From Terriglobia bacterium (lineage in GTDB: Bacteria > Acidobacteriota > Terriglobia > Bryobacterales > Bryobacteraceae), in contig JANXYJ010000017.1 of NCBI GenBank assembly GCA_025350105.1, forward strand, positions 1-57,213: a DNA stretch of 57,213 bases. The letters are read 5' to 3'. The position numbers and the translations under genes were made by a program. Each line of letters starts with the position of its first letter. Positions within the stretch are counted from its first letter, which is position 1. Of the stretch, positions 37,674 to 46,098 are shown in pieces. The notes below the pieces were generated by a model that saw only the letters and a list, made by a program, of their open reading frames with translations, did not search any database and was not told the origin of the DNA.

Positions 37674-38927
37674 ATGGATGTTAAGCGCGAGGGTGTGGCG
37701 AAAAAGAAGATGATCCGCAGAGTGATCTACACTCTGTTGGCAACAGCCGCGTTGGCGGTTGCCGGCTGGCGCATCAGTTTATTGAAGCCCGCGGCTCCCC
37801 AGGTGGAAAGCGCCACCATCTGGCCGGATACCGTGAAGCGCGGCCCAATGGTGCGCGACGTGCGCGGCACTGGAACTTTGATCCCCGAGGATATTCAGTG
37901 GATCCAGGCGGCGTTTGACAGCCAGGTCCACAAAATTCTGGCGCGTTCGGGTGACGACGTGCGGCCGGAAAGCGTGCTGCTGGTTTTGGCGAATCCGCAA
38001 ATGGAAGCGGAAGTGGTGGACTATCAATGGCAGACCAAACAAGCGGAAGCCAACCTGGTGGATTTGCGCGTCAGACTGCAAAGCCAGGCATTTGACCAAC
38101 AGGCTGTGGTGTCCACGTCGCAAGGCGAACTGAAGCAGGCGGAAATCAACAAGGACAAAGAAGAGCAACTGTTCAAGGCACAACTGGAGCCGGAAATGAA
38201 CGTCCGGTTGACCGAAGCCAAATGGGAGCAGGCGCGGAGCAAACATTCCATGGAACAGCAAAAGCTGGGCATCATGAAAGATTCCGCCCAAGCGCAGATT
38301 GACGCCCAGCAGGTGCAGGTGGAAAAACTGCGCGCAACCTACGTCTTGAAGAAGAAGTTATACGAAGAGCTGACCATTCGCGCCGGCATCAGCGGCCGTA
38401 TGCAGGAGATGACGCTGCAGATCGGCCAGCGGGTAAAGCCAGGAGACATTCTGGCCAAAGTGGCCCAGCCGTGGAAACTGATGGCGCGTCTGCAAATTCC
38501 CGAAACCCAAGCCAAGGAAATCGTCATGGGATTACCGGTGGAAATTGATACGCGCAACGGCGTCATCAAAGGGCACGTGATGCGCATAGACGCGTCCATC
38601 GTCAATGGCACCCGCACCATCGATTGCAAGTTAGATGAAGCGCTGCCCAAGGGCGCGGTGCCGGATCAGAGTGTGGAAGGCACGGTGCAGCTCGAAAAAC
38701 TGAACGACGTGTTGTATGTCGGCCGACCTATTTTCGCGCAACCCAATAGCCCCGGGACACTTTTCCGCATCGATCCGGATGGCAAGGGCGCCGAACGGGT
38801 GGCGGTGAAATTCGGCCGTGCTTCGGTGAACGCCATTGAGGTTCAAGACGGACTGAAACTGGGCGATCGCGTGATTCTATCCGACATGGCAGCGCAGGAT
38901 CAATATCAGCGCGTGAAATTGAATTAA
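37674..38927 (+). CDS. HlyD/MacA-type periplasmic adaptor of an efflux system
   Basis: From the ATG at 37674 the protein has 417 residues. A membrane anchor follows a basic N-terminus (about residues 12-32, IRRVIYTLLATAALAVAGWRI). A beta-barrel/lipoyl half begins at VRDVRGTGTLIP. A long coiled-coil hairpin rich in Gln/Glu/Lys lies at about 110-235. The returning lipoyl half has IRAGISGRMQEMTLQIGQRVKPGDILAKVAQP, and the C-terminal barrel domains follow. Such adaptors bridge an inner-membrane ABC or RND pump to an outer-membrane channel. The frame is open back to 37314, but that part is Pro/Thr/Gln-rich and repetitive. I prefer the internal start because the family begins just before the anchor. 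An ABC ATPase follows 7 bases later. Confidence 0.85.
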   Translation: MDVKREGVAKKKMIRRVIYTLLATAALAVAGWRISLLKPAAPQVESATIWPDTVKRGPMVRDVRGTGTLIPEDIQWIQAAFDSQVHKILARSGDDVRPESVLLVLANPQMEAEVVDYQWQTKQAEANLVDLRVRLQSQAFDQQAVVSTSQGELKQAEINKDKEEQLFKAQLEPEMNVRLTEAKWEQARSKHSMEQQKLGIMKDSAQAQIDAQQVQVEKLRATYVLKKKLYEELTIRAGISGRMQEMTLQIGQRVKPGDILAKVAQPWKLMARLQIPETQAKEIVMGLPVEIDTRNGVIKGHVMRIDASIVNGTRTIDCKLDEALPKGAVPDQSVEGTVQLEKLNDVLYVGRPIFAQPNSPGTLFRIDPDGKGAERVAVKFGRASVNAIEVQDGLKLGDRVILSDMAAQDQYQRVKLN

Positions 38928-38934
38928 CCTGATC

Positions 38935-39696
38935 ATGAGCGGGCATTTTGGGGGAAATGTGGCAGATTCTTCAAAGCAAACAGGGAACCAACAGGCACTG
39001 ATTCATCTGGAAGGCGTCAGCAAGATTTTCGTTACCGACGAAGTAGAGACGCACGCGCTGTCGGGCATCGCCATGGACATCCGCAAAGGCGAATACGTAT
39101 CCATTTCCGGGCCGTCCGGCTGCGGAAAATCCACACTGCTGGCGATTCTGGGCCTGCTCGATTCCCCTTCCCAGGGAACCTACGTGTTGAACGGTAACCC
39201 GGTACAAAACCTGAAGCTGGCCGAACGCGCGCGGATCCGCAACCGCGAGATCGGTTTCATTTTCCAGGCTTTTAACTTAATTGGCGATTTAAGCGTTTAC
39301 GAAAATGTAGAGCTTCCGTTGCATTACCGTGGACTGGGCGGCGATGAACGCAAGCGCAGGGTTCACGCCGCGCTGGATCGCGTCGGCATGACGCATCGCA
39401 TCAAACACTATCCCGCGCAGCTTTCCGGAGGCCAGCAGCAGCGGGTGGCGGTGGCGCGGGCCCTGGCGGGTGATCCATCGATCCTGTTGGCGGACGAGCC
39501 AACCGGCAATCTGGATTCCGCCAACGGCGAACAAGTGATGGACCTGCTGCGCGAGTTGCACCAAGCCGGTTCCACCATTTGCATGGTGACGCACGACCCC
39601 CGTTACGCCGATTACGCGGACCGCTCCATCCACTTGTTCGACGGCAAAGTGGTCACCGACCAGGCGAATTCCGCGAAAATGAACCAGAGCGCATGA
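38935..39696 (+). CDS. MacB/LolD-type ABC transporter ATP-binding protein
   Basis: A 253-residue ATPase of the MacB/LolD/FtsE group: Walker A GPSGCGKSTLL (about residue 60), IGFIFQAFNLIGDLSVYENVELPLHYRG, signature LSGGQQQRVAVARALAG, and Walker B ILLADEPTGNLDS. An MVTHDPRYADYADR switch histidine follows. It follows the adaptor gene and would energise a tripartite efflux or lipoprotein-release pump. No FtsX-type permease follows. Instead a 25-codon frame begins in an ATGA overlap with the stop and ends quickly, so the permease is either elsewhere or was lost. Confidence 0.92.
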   Translation: MSGHFGGNVADSSKQTGNQQALIHLEGVSKIFVTDEVETHALSGIAMDIRKGEYVSISGPSGCGKSTLLAILGLLDSPSQGTYVLNGNPVQNLKLAERARIRNREIGFIFQAFNLIGDLSVYENVELPLHYRGLGGDERKRRVHAALDRVGMTHRIKHYPAQLSGGQQQRVAVARALAGDPSILLADEPTGNLDSANGEQVMDLLRELHQAGSTICMVTHDPRYADYADRSIHLFDGKVVTDQANSAKMNQSA

Positions 39697-39702
39697 GCGT
39701 AC

Positions 39703-39727
39703 TAAAACCCCCTGTTTTCGGGTTTAT
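39703..39727 (+). terminator. Possible weak terminator after the ABC ATPase gene
   Basis: AAACCC (39705-39710) and GGGTTT (39720-39725) can pair across a 9-base loop, followed by ATT. The stem is short and the T tract poor, so confidence is low. Confidence 0.3.
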
Positions 39728-39773
39728 TCACCAACACAAACCACTACCACCTTCGTCCCATGCAGCTTAGCTT

Positions 39774-39829
39774 GGGAAGCTCCGATAGAAAGACTATTCA
39801 TCGCAGCCATTTCTAGACAGGAGCTTCCC
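39774..39829 (+). promoter_or_regulatory. Inverted repeat covering the ribosome site of the AAA gene
   Basis: GGGAAGCTCC (39774-39783) and GGAGCTTCCC (39820-39829) are exact 10-bp complements separated by 36 bases. The right arm contains the GGAG that is the only good ribosome site for the TTG start at 39835. If the arms pair in RNA, translation of the AAA gene would be restrained. Confidence 0.5.
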
Positions 39830-39834
39830 CGAAC

Positions 39835-41352
39835 TTGAGCGCCCTTATTGATTCCCTCACGCGAGCCAAGGCCAATCAGGCGTTGGCGGCACAAGGACTA
39901 TTTCCAGAAAAACACCTGTCTCAAGAAAAAGGTTTTTCGGGCGAAACTGCTGCTTCGCCGGCTCCATCTACAATCAATATTCCGCCTGCGGTAAATATTC
40001 CGGCCCCAAAAACTTCGGTCGCAGCTGCGTCGCTGGTGCCGCGCTCACGGGTAAATGATCCCAGCGTGAAAGTGATTCCCCCGGTGCCGCGTTCGGCGGC
40101 GGACCTGGGCATTCCGCCCGCCATTCTGGAGCATCTGGCGCTAAAGTATCTCTATTTCCGCGGCGAAGTGTTGGGCCGCGATCTGGCCAAACTGATGGGG
40201 CTTTCCTTCAGCTTGATCGACGAACTACTGGAGAACTTGAAGCGCCAACATTTCGTCGGCGTGAAAAAATCGCTGGGCATCGGCAACTCCTCTGGCGTTT
40301 TTGCGCTGACGGAATCCGGCCGCAATCTGGCGCGCGAATATTTGGAAAATAACCAATACGCGGGGCCGGCGCCGGTGCCGCTGTATCAGTACACCGAAAT
40401 TGTGCGCCGCCAAAAATTACGTTCCAACTGGCTTTCGCCGGCCACGTTGCGGCAAGCCTACCGGCATCTGGTGGTGGAAGAGGATCTGCTTTCGCAAATT
40501 GGCCCCGCGGTGAACGCCAGCAAATCTTTCCTGATCTACGGCCAACCGGGTAACGGAAAAACAGCGGTGGCGGAAGCCCTGTTCCGCCTGGAAAGCGACC
40601 CCATCTATTTGCCCTACGCGCTGGAGTGCCAGGGTAACATCATTCAGCTGTTCGATCCAATCTATCACCAAAGAATCGATGACGAAGAAGTGTCCGTGAC
40701 GGCCCTGTCCACCGATCTTACCTACGATGGCCGCTGGTTTAAGTGCAAACGCCCATTCATCATCACCGGCGGCGAACTGCAACTGGAAAATCTGGATTTG
40801 AGTTTCAACACGCACTCAAAAGTCTATGACGCGCCGTTTCAATTGAAGGCCAACAACGGCATTTACCTGATTGATGACTTTGGCCGCCAGAAAGCGTCAC
40901 CGGCGGAGATTCTCAATCGCTGGATCGTGCCGATGGAGCGCCAACTGGACTACTTGAGCTTTCAGGCTGGCGGCAAGATGACGGTGCCGTTTGAAGCGTT
41001 TCTGATCTTTTCCACCAACCTGCGTCCGGAACAATTGGGCGACGAAGCGTTTTTGCGCCGCATTCAGTATAAAATGTTCATGCGCAGTCCGCGGGAGCCG
41101 GAGTTCACGCAAATTTTCGAACGCTACGCGGAGGGCCAGCAGTTGGATTGTCCTGGCGGCCTGGCCAAGCGCTTCGTGCAAAAACACTATCTGCATGGCG
41201 GCAAGAAATTCCGGCGCTGCCATCCGCGCGACGTGATCACGCACGCTATCGACATCATGAACTTCGAATCGCTGCCCTTGGAGCTGACGGAAGACGTGCT
41301 GGATCGCGCATTTTACAGTTGCTTTGTGGAATCGGATGAGGCGAACGATTAG
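39835..41352 (+). CDS. AAA ATPase with N-terminal winged-helix domain, function unknown
   Basis: A 505-residue protein. A Pro/Ala-rich N-terminal stretch of about 85 residues leads to a winged-helix-like domain (about 95-170). Then comes an ATPase core with Walker A IYGQPGNGKTAVAEAL (about 236), a Walker B-like GIYLIDDFGRQ (about 343), and sensor-like FSTNLRPEQLGDEAFLRRIQ (about 397), whose arginines could act as a finger. A small C-terminal helical domain (RRCHPRDVITHAID) follows, as in AAA+ proteins. I know of similar uncharacterised bacterial ATPases but no assigned role. Start TTG with GGAG 11 bases upstream. It stands between the efflux genes and an amino-acid permease. Confidence 0.82.
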   Translation: MSALIDSLTRAKANQALAAQGLFPEKHLSQEKGFSGETAASPAPSTINIPPAVNIPAPKTSVAAASLVPRSRVNDPSVKVIPPVPRSAADLGIPPAILEHLALKYLYFRGEVLGRDLAKLMGLSFSLIDELLENLKRQHFVGVKKSLGIGNSSGVFALTESGRNLAREYLENNQYAGPAPVPLYQYTEIVRRQKLRSNWLSPATLRQAYRHLVVEEDLLSQIGPAVNASKSFLIYGQPGNGKTAVAEALFRLESDPIYLPYALECQGNIIQLFDPIYHQRIDDEEVSVTALSTDLTYDGRWFKCKRPFIITGGELQLENLDLSFNTHSKVYDAPFQLKANNGIYLIDDFGRQKASPAEILNRWIVPMERQLDYLSFQAGGKMTVPFEAFLIFSTNLRPEQLGDEAFLRRIQYKMFMRSPREPEFTQIFERYAEGQQLDCPGGLAKRFVQKHYLHGGKKFRRCHPRDVITHAIDIMNFESLPLELTEDVLDRAFYSCFVESDEAND

Positions 41353-41443
41353 GCGTCAAGCCGGCACCGGCGTTCAAACAATACCTGCAAGAATAAATTC
41401 TTAACTTCAGGCACTCTACCACCATCAGGAGACCACCCGAGAA

Positions 41444-42769
41444 TTGACCAAACCCGATCTACGCGCCAGGCGCAGTAAGCTCACGCTGCTGCCGCTGATC
41501 GGCGTTACCTATTGCATGGTGGCCGGCGGGCCGTTCGGTTTGGAAGATCTGGTCAAATTGGCGGGCTATAAAGACGCCATTCTTATTCTGCTGCTCACGC
41601 CTCTTGTTTGGTCGCTGCCGGTAACGTTGATGGTCAGCGAGCTGGCCAGCGCGCTGCCGCAGGAAGGCGGCTTTTACTATTGGGTGCGGCGAGGGCTGGG
41701 TCCATTTTGGGGCTTTCAGGAAGTGTGGCTGTCGCTGGCCGCCAGCATTTTCGATATGGCGATCTACCCCACGCTGTTCGTTTTTTACTTAAGCCGCCTG
41801 TGGCCGGGAGCGAACAGTGGCGTGAACGGCACGCTGATTGGGTTGGCCGTGATTGCTGTTTGCGTGATTGCGAATCTGTGCGGCGCGAAAACAGTCGGCG
41901 AAGGATCGGTGTGGATGACAGCACTGTTGTTACTACCCTTCGCGGTCCTGGGCATTTATGCCGGATTGAATCCGCCCGCGCACGCCACCGCCGCTGCCCA
42001 CAAATCACATTTTGACTTGCTCGGCGGCATCCTCATTGCGATGTGGAATTACATGGGCTGGGACAACACTTCCACCATCGCCGGCGAAGTGCGTCGCCCG
42101 CAGCGAACGTATCCAGTGGCGATGGCGTGCTCGATTGTGTTGGTGGCGGTGACCTATATATTGCCCATTCTGTTTGCCTGGCACGCGGGCATTCCGCTCG
42201 CGGCCTGGGAAACGGGAAGCTGGGTGAATATAGGCGAAATGATCGTTGGTAGAGGCCTGGGCATCGCCATTATGCTGGGCGGGATGATCAGTTCGCTCAG
42301 CATGTTTAATGCGCTGGTACTTTCCTATTCCCGTCTGCCCGCGGCGTTAGCAGATGACGGTTACTTGCCGACGATCTTCGCGCGGCGAAGTCCCAACAAT
42401 GGAGTCCCGTGGTTTTCGGTTAGCGCCTGCAGCCTAATGTGGGCCGCGTGCCTGGGTTTCGGCTTTTCGCGTTTGGTGATTCTGGACGCGCTGCTGTACG
42501 GTATCAGCCTGATTCTGGAATTTGCGGCGCTGGTGGCGCTGCGCATCAAGGAACCGGAGTTGCCGCGTCCCTACCGCATACCAGGTGGGCTGACCGGCGC
42601 GGTGGTTATCAGTGTGATGCCGGTGCCGCTGATCATCGCCGCGCTTGTAAAAAGCGAAGATGGCGGAGCAGTCAGCGGCTTCACGATTGGGTGCACGCTG
42701 ATTGCTTTGGGCGTGGCCGTGTATTTTGCGGGGGAGCGCTGGCGGCGGGCGCAGCTGTCACAATATTAA
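41444..42769 (+). CDS. APC superfamily amino acid permease
   Basis: A 441-residue, roughly 12-helix transporter. The first helix has the broken-helix pattern of the APC fold (GVTYCMVAGGPFGLEDLV), and helix 3 follows ELASALPQEGGFYYWVRRGLGPFWGFQ, a hallmark of amino acid/polyamine permeases. MWNYMGWDNTSTIAGEVRRPQRTYPVA is the helix 6 region. The substrate is not readable. Start TTG preceded by AGGAGA about 10 bases upstream. The next gene starts inside its stop codon (TAATG), showing coupling. Confidence 0.9.
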   Translation: MTKPDLRARRSKLTLLPLIGVTYCMVAGGPFGLEDLVKLAGYKDAILILLLTPLVWSLPVTLMVSELASALPQEGGFYYWVRRGLGPFWGFQEVWLSLAASIFDMAIYPTLFVFYLSRLWPGANSGVNGTLIGLAVIAVCVIANLCGAKTVGEGSVWMTALLLLPFAVLGIYAGLNPPAHATAAAHKSHFDLLGGILIAMWNYMGWDNTSTIAGEVRRPQRTYPVAMACSIVLVAVTYILPILFAWHAGIPLAAWETGSWVNIGEMIVGRGLGIAIMLGGMISSLSMFNALVLSYSRLPAALADDGYLPTIFARRSPNNGVPWFSVSACSLMWAACLGFGFSRLVILDALLYGISLILEFAALVALRIKEPELPRPYRIPGGLTGAVVISVMPVPLIIAALVKSEDGGAVSGFTIGCTLIALGVAVYFAGERWRRAQLSQY

Positions 42770-43059
42770 TGATGTTCATTCACCTGTTCGCTTTTCGCTG
42801 GAAGCCAGAGACCACAGCCGAACAAAAGAACGCGGCGCTACAGGAGATCCGCGGACTGCAAGGCCAAATTCCCGGGTTGCTCGAGACTTGGGCCGGCAAA
42901 AACGTTTCGCCACACGGGCAGGGATACGAGTTGGGTGGCGTCATGAAATTTCAAGATCAAGCTTCGCTCGATGCGTACGGCCCGCACCCAGCGCATCAAA
43001 AACTGGTTCAGTGGCTGATGCCGCTGATTGCGCCGATTGAAGTGGATTTTGAAGCGTGA
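42769..43059 (+). CDS. Dabb (stress-responsive alpha/beta barrel) domain protein
   Basis: A 96-residue protein of the Dabb family, dimeric ferredoxin-like barrels. MFIHLFAFRWKPETTAEQKNAAL is the usual opening strand and helix. GVMKFQDQASLDAYGPHPAHQKLVQWLMPLI is the characteristic C-terminal half. The role is usually unknown; some members act in polyketide cyclisation or stress. ATG overlaps the permease stop by one base (TAATG); a second ATG follows directly. Confidence 0.88.
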   Translation: MMFIHLFAFRWKPETTAEQKNAALQEIRGLQGQIPGLLETWAGKNVSPHGQGYELGGVMKFQDQASLDAYGPHPAHQKLVQWLMPLIAPIEVDFEA

Positions 43060-43132
43060 TGCGATTCGCTGGCATTCCGCCTTTTGGCCATGCTTTGCTA
43101 TGGTAAACTTCGATCCGTTAAAGGAGCCGAAA

Positions 43133-43924
43133 ATGCGCAACCTTATTTTGTCCTTGAGCACTGTTGCTCTGCTGGCGTGTTCCGCACAAGCCCAATGGCT
43201 GAATGTTCCCAAGACTAAAGCTCCACCGTTGGCCAACGGCCAGGTGGATCTGAAAGCGCCCACGCCCCGGCGCGCCGATGGTAAGCCGGATCTGACGGGC
43301 GCGTGGTCGTCGGAAGACAACCGCTATCTCACCAACATCGCTCGCGATATGAAAAACCCAGAGGACTTTCCGTTTCAGCCCTGGTCCAAACAATTGTTTG
43401 ACCTGCGCAAGGACGGTTCCCATTCGCGCGAAGATCCCGATGCGCATTGCCTGCCGCAAGGTGTGCCGAAAATCGATTCCGTCGCTTATCCATGGAAGTG
43501 GGTGGAAACGCCCAATTCCGTGGTGATCATTTACGAAACCTTCAATTATTGGCGGCAGATTTTCACCGACGGCCGCCAGATGGACCCCAACGCGAATCCT
43601 ACGTGGATGGGCTATTCCACCGGCAAGTGGGACGGCGATGCGTTCGTCGTGGACACCCGCGGCTTCAATGGCAAACTGTGGCTGGATCAACTGGGCCGCC
43701 CCACCACCGATAAACTTCACGTCACAGAACGCTTCCGCCGCATCAACTTCGGAACCATGATGATCGATATGACGATTGACGATCCCGGCGCTTACACCAA
43801 AGAGTTCACCGTCACGCAAGAGATCCATCTGCGCCCAGGTTGGGAGCCTATGGAATTCATCTGCGGCGAGAATAATTCTGATCTGGATCACTTGCCGGGA
43901 AACGTGGACGCATTCAAGCAATAA
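43133..43924 (+). CDS. Secreted protein of an acidobacterial paralogous family
   Basis: A 263-residue exported protein with a signal peptide (MRNLILSLSTVALLACSAQA). The mature part opens with RRADGKPDLTGAWS. It has HCLPQGVPKID, PNSVVIIYETFNYWRQIFTDGRQ, NPTWMGYSTGKWDGDAFVVDTRGFN and LHVTERFRRINFGTMMIDMTIDDPGAYTKEFTV. This set of motifs marks a large family of unknown function I associate with Acidobacteriota such as Solibacter; they are predicted periplasmic or surface beta proteins. The ATG is fixed by AAGGAG 6 bases upstream. A shorter relative occurs at 45257-46096. Confidence 0.88.
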   Translation: MRNLILSLSTVALLACSAQAQWLNVPKTKAPPLANGQVDLKAPTPRRADGKPDLTGAWSSEDNRYLTNIARDMKNPEDFPFQPWSKQLFDLRKDGSHSREDPDAHCLPQGVPKIDSVAYPWKWVETPNSVVIIYETFNYWRQIFTDGRQMDPNANPTWMGYSTGKWDGDAFVVDTRGFNGKLWLDQLGRPTTDKLHVTERFRRINFGTMMIDMTIDDPGAYTKEFTVTQEIHLRPGWEPMEFICGENNSDLDHLPGNVDAFKQ

Positions 43925-43927
43925 GTT

Positions 43928-44326
43928 ATGCCAAAGAGCTCCGAAGACGCGGTGCGCGACGTTATCGGCACCGTTGACCGTGCCTGGCGTGAAAAACATT
44001 TTGCAGGACTTGACGAATGTTTTCATCCAGACGCCGTCATCACCGGCCCTGACTATGTCGAGTACGCCCGTGGCCGTGAAAAGTGCGCCGCCAGTTATCG
44101 TGAATTCGCGAGCAACGCAGCGGTGCTGTCCTATACGGAGACTGATCAAGTTTTGCGCACCTGGGGAACCACGGCGGTCTACACCTTTTCATGGAACATG
44201 GAATACCAACGTGAAAAAGGTCCGCGGCGTGAAGCGGGAACGGATGAGTTGGTGTTGGAGTTGAGTGAAGGACGTCGGCAAGTGATCTTCCGTCACATCT
44301 ATTTTGCGCCCATGGGGCGCCGCTAG
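43928..44326 (+). CDS. SnoaL/NTF2-like domain protein
   Basis: A 132-residue single-domain protein with the NTF2-like cone fold pattern. An N-terminal helix (SEDAVRDVIGTVDRAWREKHFAGLDECFHPDAVITGP) is followed by a second helical segment and strands (VLSYTETDQVLRTWGTTAVYTFSW, RQVIFRHIYFAP). Family members include ketosteroid isomerase-like enzymes and ligand-binding proteins, so no reaction can be named. It starts 3 bases after the secreted-protein gene and is likely in the same transcript. Its stop overlaps the convergent small gene by 4 bases. Confidence 0.82.
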   Translation: MPKSSEDAVRDVIGTVDRAWREKHFAGLDECFHPDAVITGPDYVEYARGREKCAASYREFASNAAVLSYTETDQVLRTWGTTAVYTFSWNMEYQREKGPRREAGTDELVLELSEGRRQVIFRHIYFAPMGRR

Positions 44327-44592
44327 AGCAGATGCGCCGGGGTTCCGCGCAGCTTAGTTGGTAGCCCCCGCCGGTTTCGTTCGCGCAGGAACGCGTTCAC
44401 CTCTTCGAGTGACCCGAAAAATCCTGCGAAGGCGGGAGCCAGGTTCGGCGGGCGGCGGCGTGTCTGCCGGAAATCGCGGTGCCGAAACTGGTCTGTGCTG
44501 GCAATTGCGCCAGTGCCCATCGGGCGGTATTCGTGGGTGCCTTGAGCCCAGGCCACGCCGTTATCCTGATCGATCCACAAGGCAAAGCCCAT
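44323..44592 (-). CDS. Small hypothetical protein
   Basis: A possible 89-residue protein with no family I recognise. Third codon positions are strongly G/C-rich, as in real genes here. The C-terminal part (FAGFFGSLEEVNAFLRERNRRGLP) reads as a natural helix-rich segment. No good ribosome site is seen before the ATG. It could be the end of a decayed gene. It converges on and overlaps the NTF2-like gene by 4 bases. Confidence 0.45.
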   Translation of the reverse strand: MGFALWIDQDNGVAWAQGTHEYRPMGTGAIASTDQFRHRDFRQTRRRPPNLAPAFAGFFGSLEEVNAFLRERNRRGLPTKLRGTPAHLL

Positions 44593-44924
44593 CTGGAAAT
44601 ATTGTCTCTGTTACGGATGCGCCTGTGGGCGGCCGATTACAGGAGTTTTCGTAGGACCCAGACCTACAAGGCATAAGCGGCCTCCGCGAAAGAAGACAAA
44701 ACATAGACCTTTTGTTTTTGCCTGAGAGTTTTTAAGCGGGCCTGACACTAGTTGAGCATACACGACGAATGTCCTCCAAACCGTGGAAGTGGGCGTTCTC
44801 ACTTGGGCACTGCGCTAGCCAGCAGCCCCAGAGAGGGCGCCTATTTTTAGTCAAGCGCACTGTGCCTGACTACCGAATCGCCTATTGATATCCCTCCCCG
44901 CTAAAGGCAAGATCGAGTTCAAGG

Positions 44925-44968
44925 CAGTTCCCATGCAGTTCCCATGCAGTTCCCATGAAGTTCCCATG
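44925..44968. repeat. Four 11-bp tandem repeats
   Basis: CAGTTCCCATG occurs three times in a row (44925, 44936, 44947) and a fourth time as AAGTTCCCATG (44958-44968). It lies in non-coding DNA about 290 bases before the secreted-protein gene. Confidence 0.9.
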
Positions 44969-45076
44969 AAGACAATTCCGCCGCGTGGCGCGGAACCGGC
45001 AGCCGCCCTCTTGAAAATTCACGCCAGATTCCTGAAGACCCCTTCGCTTGTATCCGCCAACTTCTGCGCCGGTCAC

Positions 45077-45124
45077 CCAGTGATATCACCCAGCGATATC
45101 ACCCAGTGATACCGCCAGTGATGA
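45077..45124. repeat. Tandem repeats with GTGATATCAC palindrome
   Basis: CCAGTGATATCAC (45077-45089), CCAGCGATATCAC (45090-45102), then shortened units CCAGTGATACCG and CCAGTGATGA to 45124. The first unit contains the perfect 10-bp palindrome GTGATATCAC. It lies about 130 bases before the secreted-protein start and could be an operator array. Confidence 0.8.
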
Positions 45125-45256
45125 AAGTTCCGCCCTGGCAGTGGCCGGACCGCACGGCCAGAATGGAACTATCTTTTTGGCAAATTGCGCGCCTCTGGCA
45201 TAGCGGGTTAAACTCGTTTGCCACAGTCTGCTGAAGACTTGGCGGGAGGACCTGCC

Positions 45257-46096
45257 ATGAAGTTTTTGTTATTTCTGCTGCTGGCGCTGCCTGCGCTGGC
45301 GCAAATGGATTTGTCGGGCGAATACAGTCCGCGTGTTCACGAGGATCAACCCGAGCGCATTCCCGGCCCCGCGCTCGGCGACTATTTGGGTCTGCCCATC
45401 TCCGACGCTGGCCGCGCGTACGCCGAAGCTTGGGACGCCAGCCGCATGACCCTTCAGGAACACCAGTGCATGGTCCACGTCTCGCCCTATATTTTCCGCG
45501 GCCCCGGTCCCGTGCGCATCTGGCAGGAACGTGATCCTGAAACCCAGAACGTGGTGGCCATTAAGGTCTATCACGGGACGTATCAGCAAACCCGAAGCAT
45601 TTGGATGGACGGCCGCCCGCATCCTTCCGAAGACGCTCGCCACACCTGGATGGGTTTTTCTACTGGCCAATGGCAGGGCGACATTTTGACCGTATACACC
45701 ACCCATATCAAACAAGGATGGGTGCGGCGCAACGGCGCCCCGCAAAGCGATCGCGGAACGATGATGGAACACTATATCCGCCACGGCAACGTGCTCACGC
45801 ACATGAGCGTTTTGACCGACCCCATTTATCTGACCGAGCCTCTGGTGAAAACCGACAACTTCGTTCTCGACGACCACTTCGCAGTGAATTGGATTTGGCC
45901 TTGCGAATCCGTTGTCGAAGTTGCCACCCGAGCCCCAGGTGCCGTGCCGCACATCCTGCCCGGCGAAAATGTTTTCTTGAAAGAATTTCAGGACCACACT
46001 CACCTGCCTGAAATCGCCCAACGCGGCGGTGCAGCGACGATGTATCCGGAATTTCAAACTGTTCTCAAACAGAACGCAGCAGTGACCAGGAAATAG
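45257..46096 (+). CDS. Secreted protein, divergent member of the same family
   Basis: A 279-residue exported protein with a short signal peptide (MKFLLFLLLALPALAQ). It shares with the 43133-43924 product the core RSIWMDGRPHPSEDARHTWMGFSTGQWQGDILTVYTTHI, but lacks the RRADGKPDLTG opening. It has IRHGNVLTHMSVLTDPIYLTEPLV in place of the HVTERFRR segment. Function unknown. The ATG at 45257 is supported by GGAGG 7 bases upstream; an in-frame GTG-type extension to 45218 would spoil the signal peptide. The MBL-fold gene follows 2 bases after the stop. Confidence 0.86.
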   Translation: MKFLLFLLLALPALAQMDLSGEYSPRVHEDQPERIPGPALGDYLGLPISDAGRAYAEAWDASRMTLQEHQCMVHVSPYIFRGPGPVRIWQERDPETQNVVAIKVYHGTYQQTRSIWMDGRPHPSEDARHTWMGFSTGQWQGDILTVYTTHIKQGWVRRNGAPQSDRGTMMEHYIRHGNVLTHMSVLTDPIYLTEPLVKTDNFVLDDHFAVNWIWPCESVVEVATRAPGAVPHILPGENVFLKEFQDHTHLPEIAQRGGAATMYPEFQTVLKQNAAVTRK

Positions 46097-46098
46097 CC

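Larger units (their letters stand above)
44593..45256. other. Gene-free region with short repeats
   Basis: About 660 bases without a convincing gene. Contains two short repeat blocks (listed separately at 44925-44968 and 45077-45124). The SD GGAGG for the next gene lies at 45245-45249. No RNA gene was identified. Confidence 0.55.

Noticed and set aside
44358-44676. Plus-strand frames of about 65-100 codons at 44.4-44.7 kb
   Set aside because: Weaker codon bias than the minus-strand frame at 44323-44592 and no ribosome site.
44700-44840. Possible glycine riboswitch on the minus strand (ACTCTCAGGCAAAAA-like 3' motif)
   Set aside because: Only the 3' motif resembles the family; the GGAGAG partner and the CGAAGGGGCAA core are not found at the needed distance.
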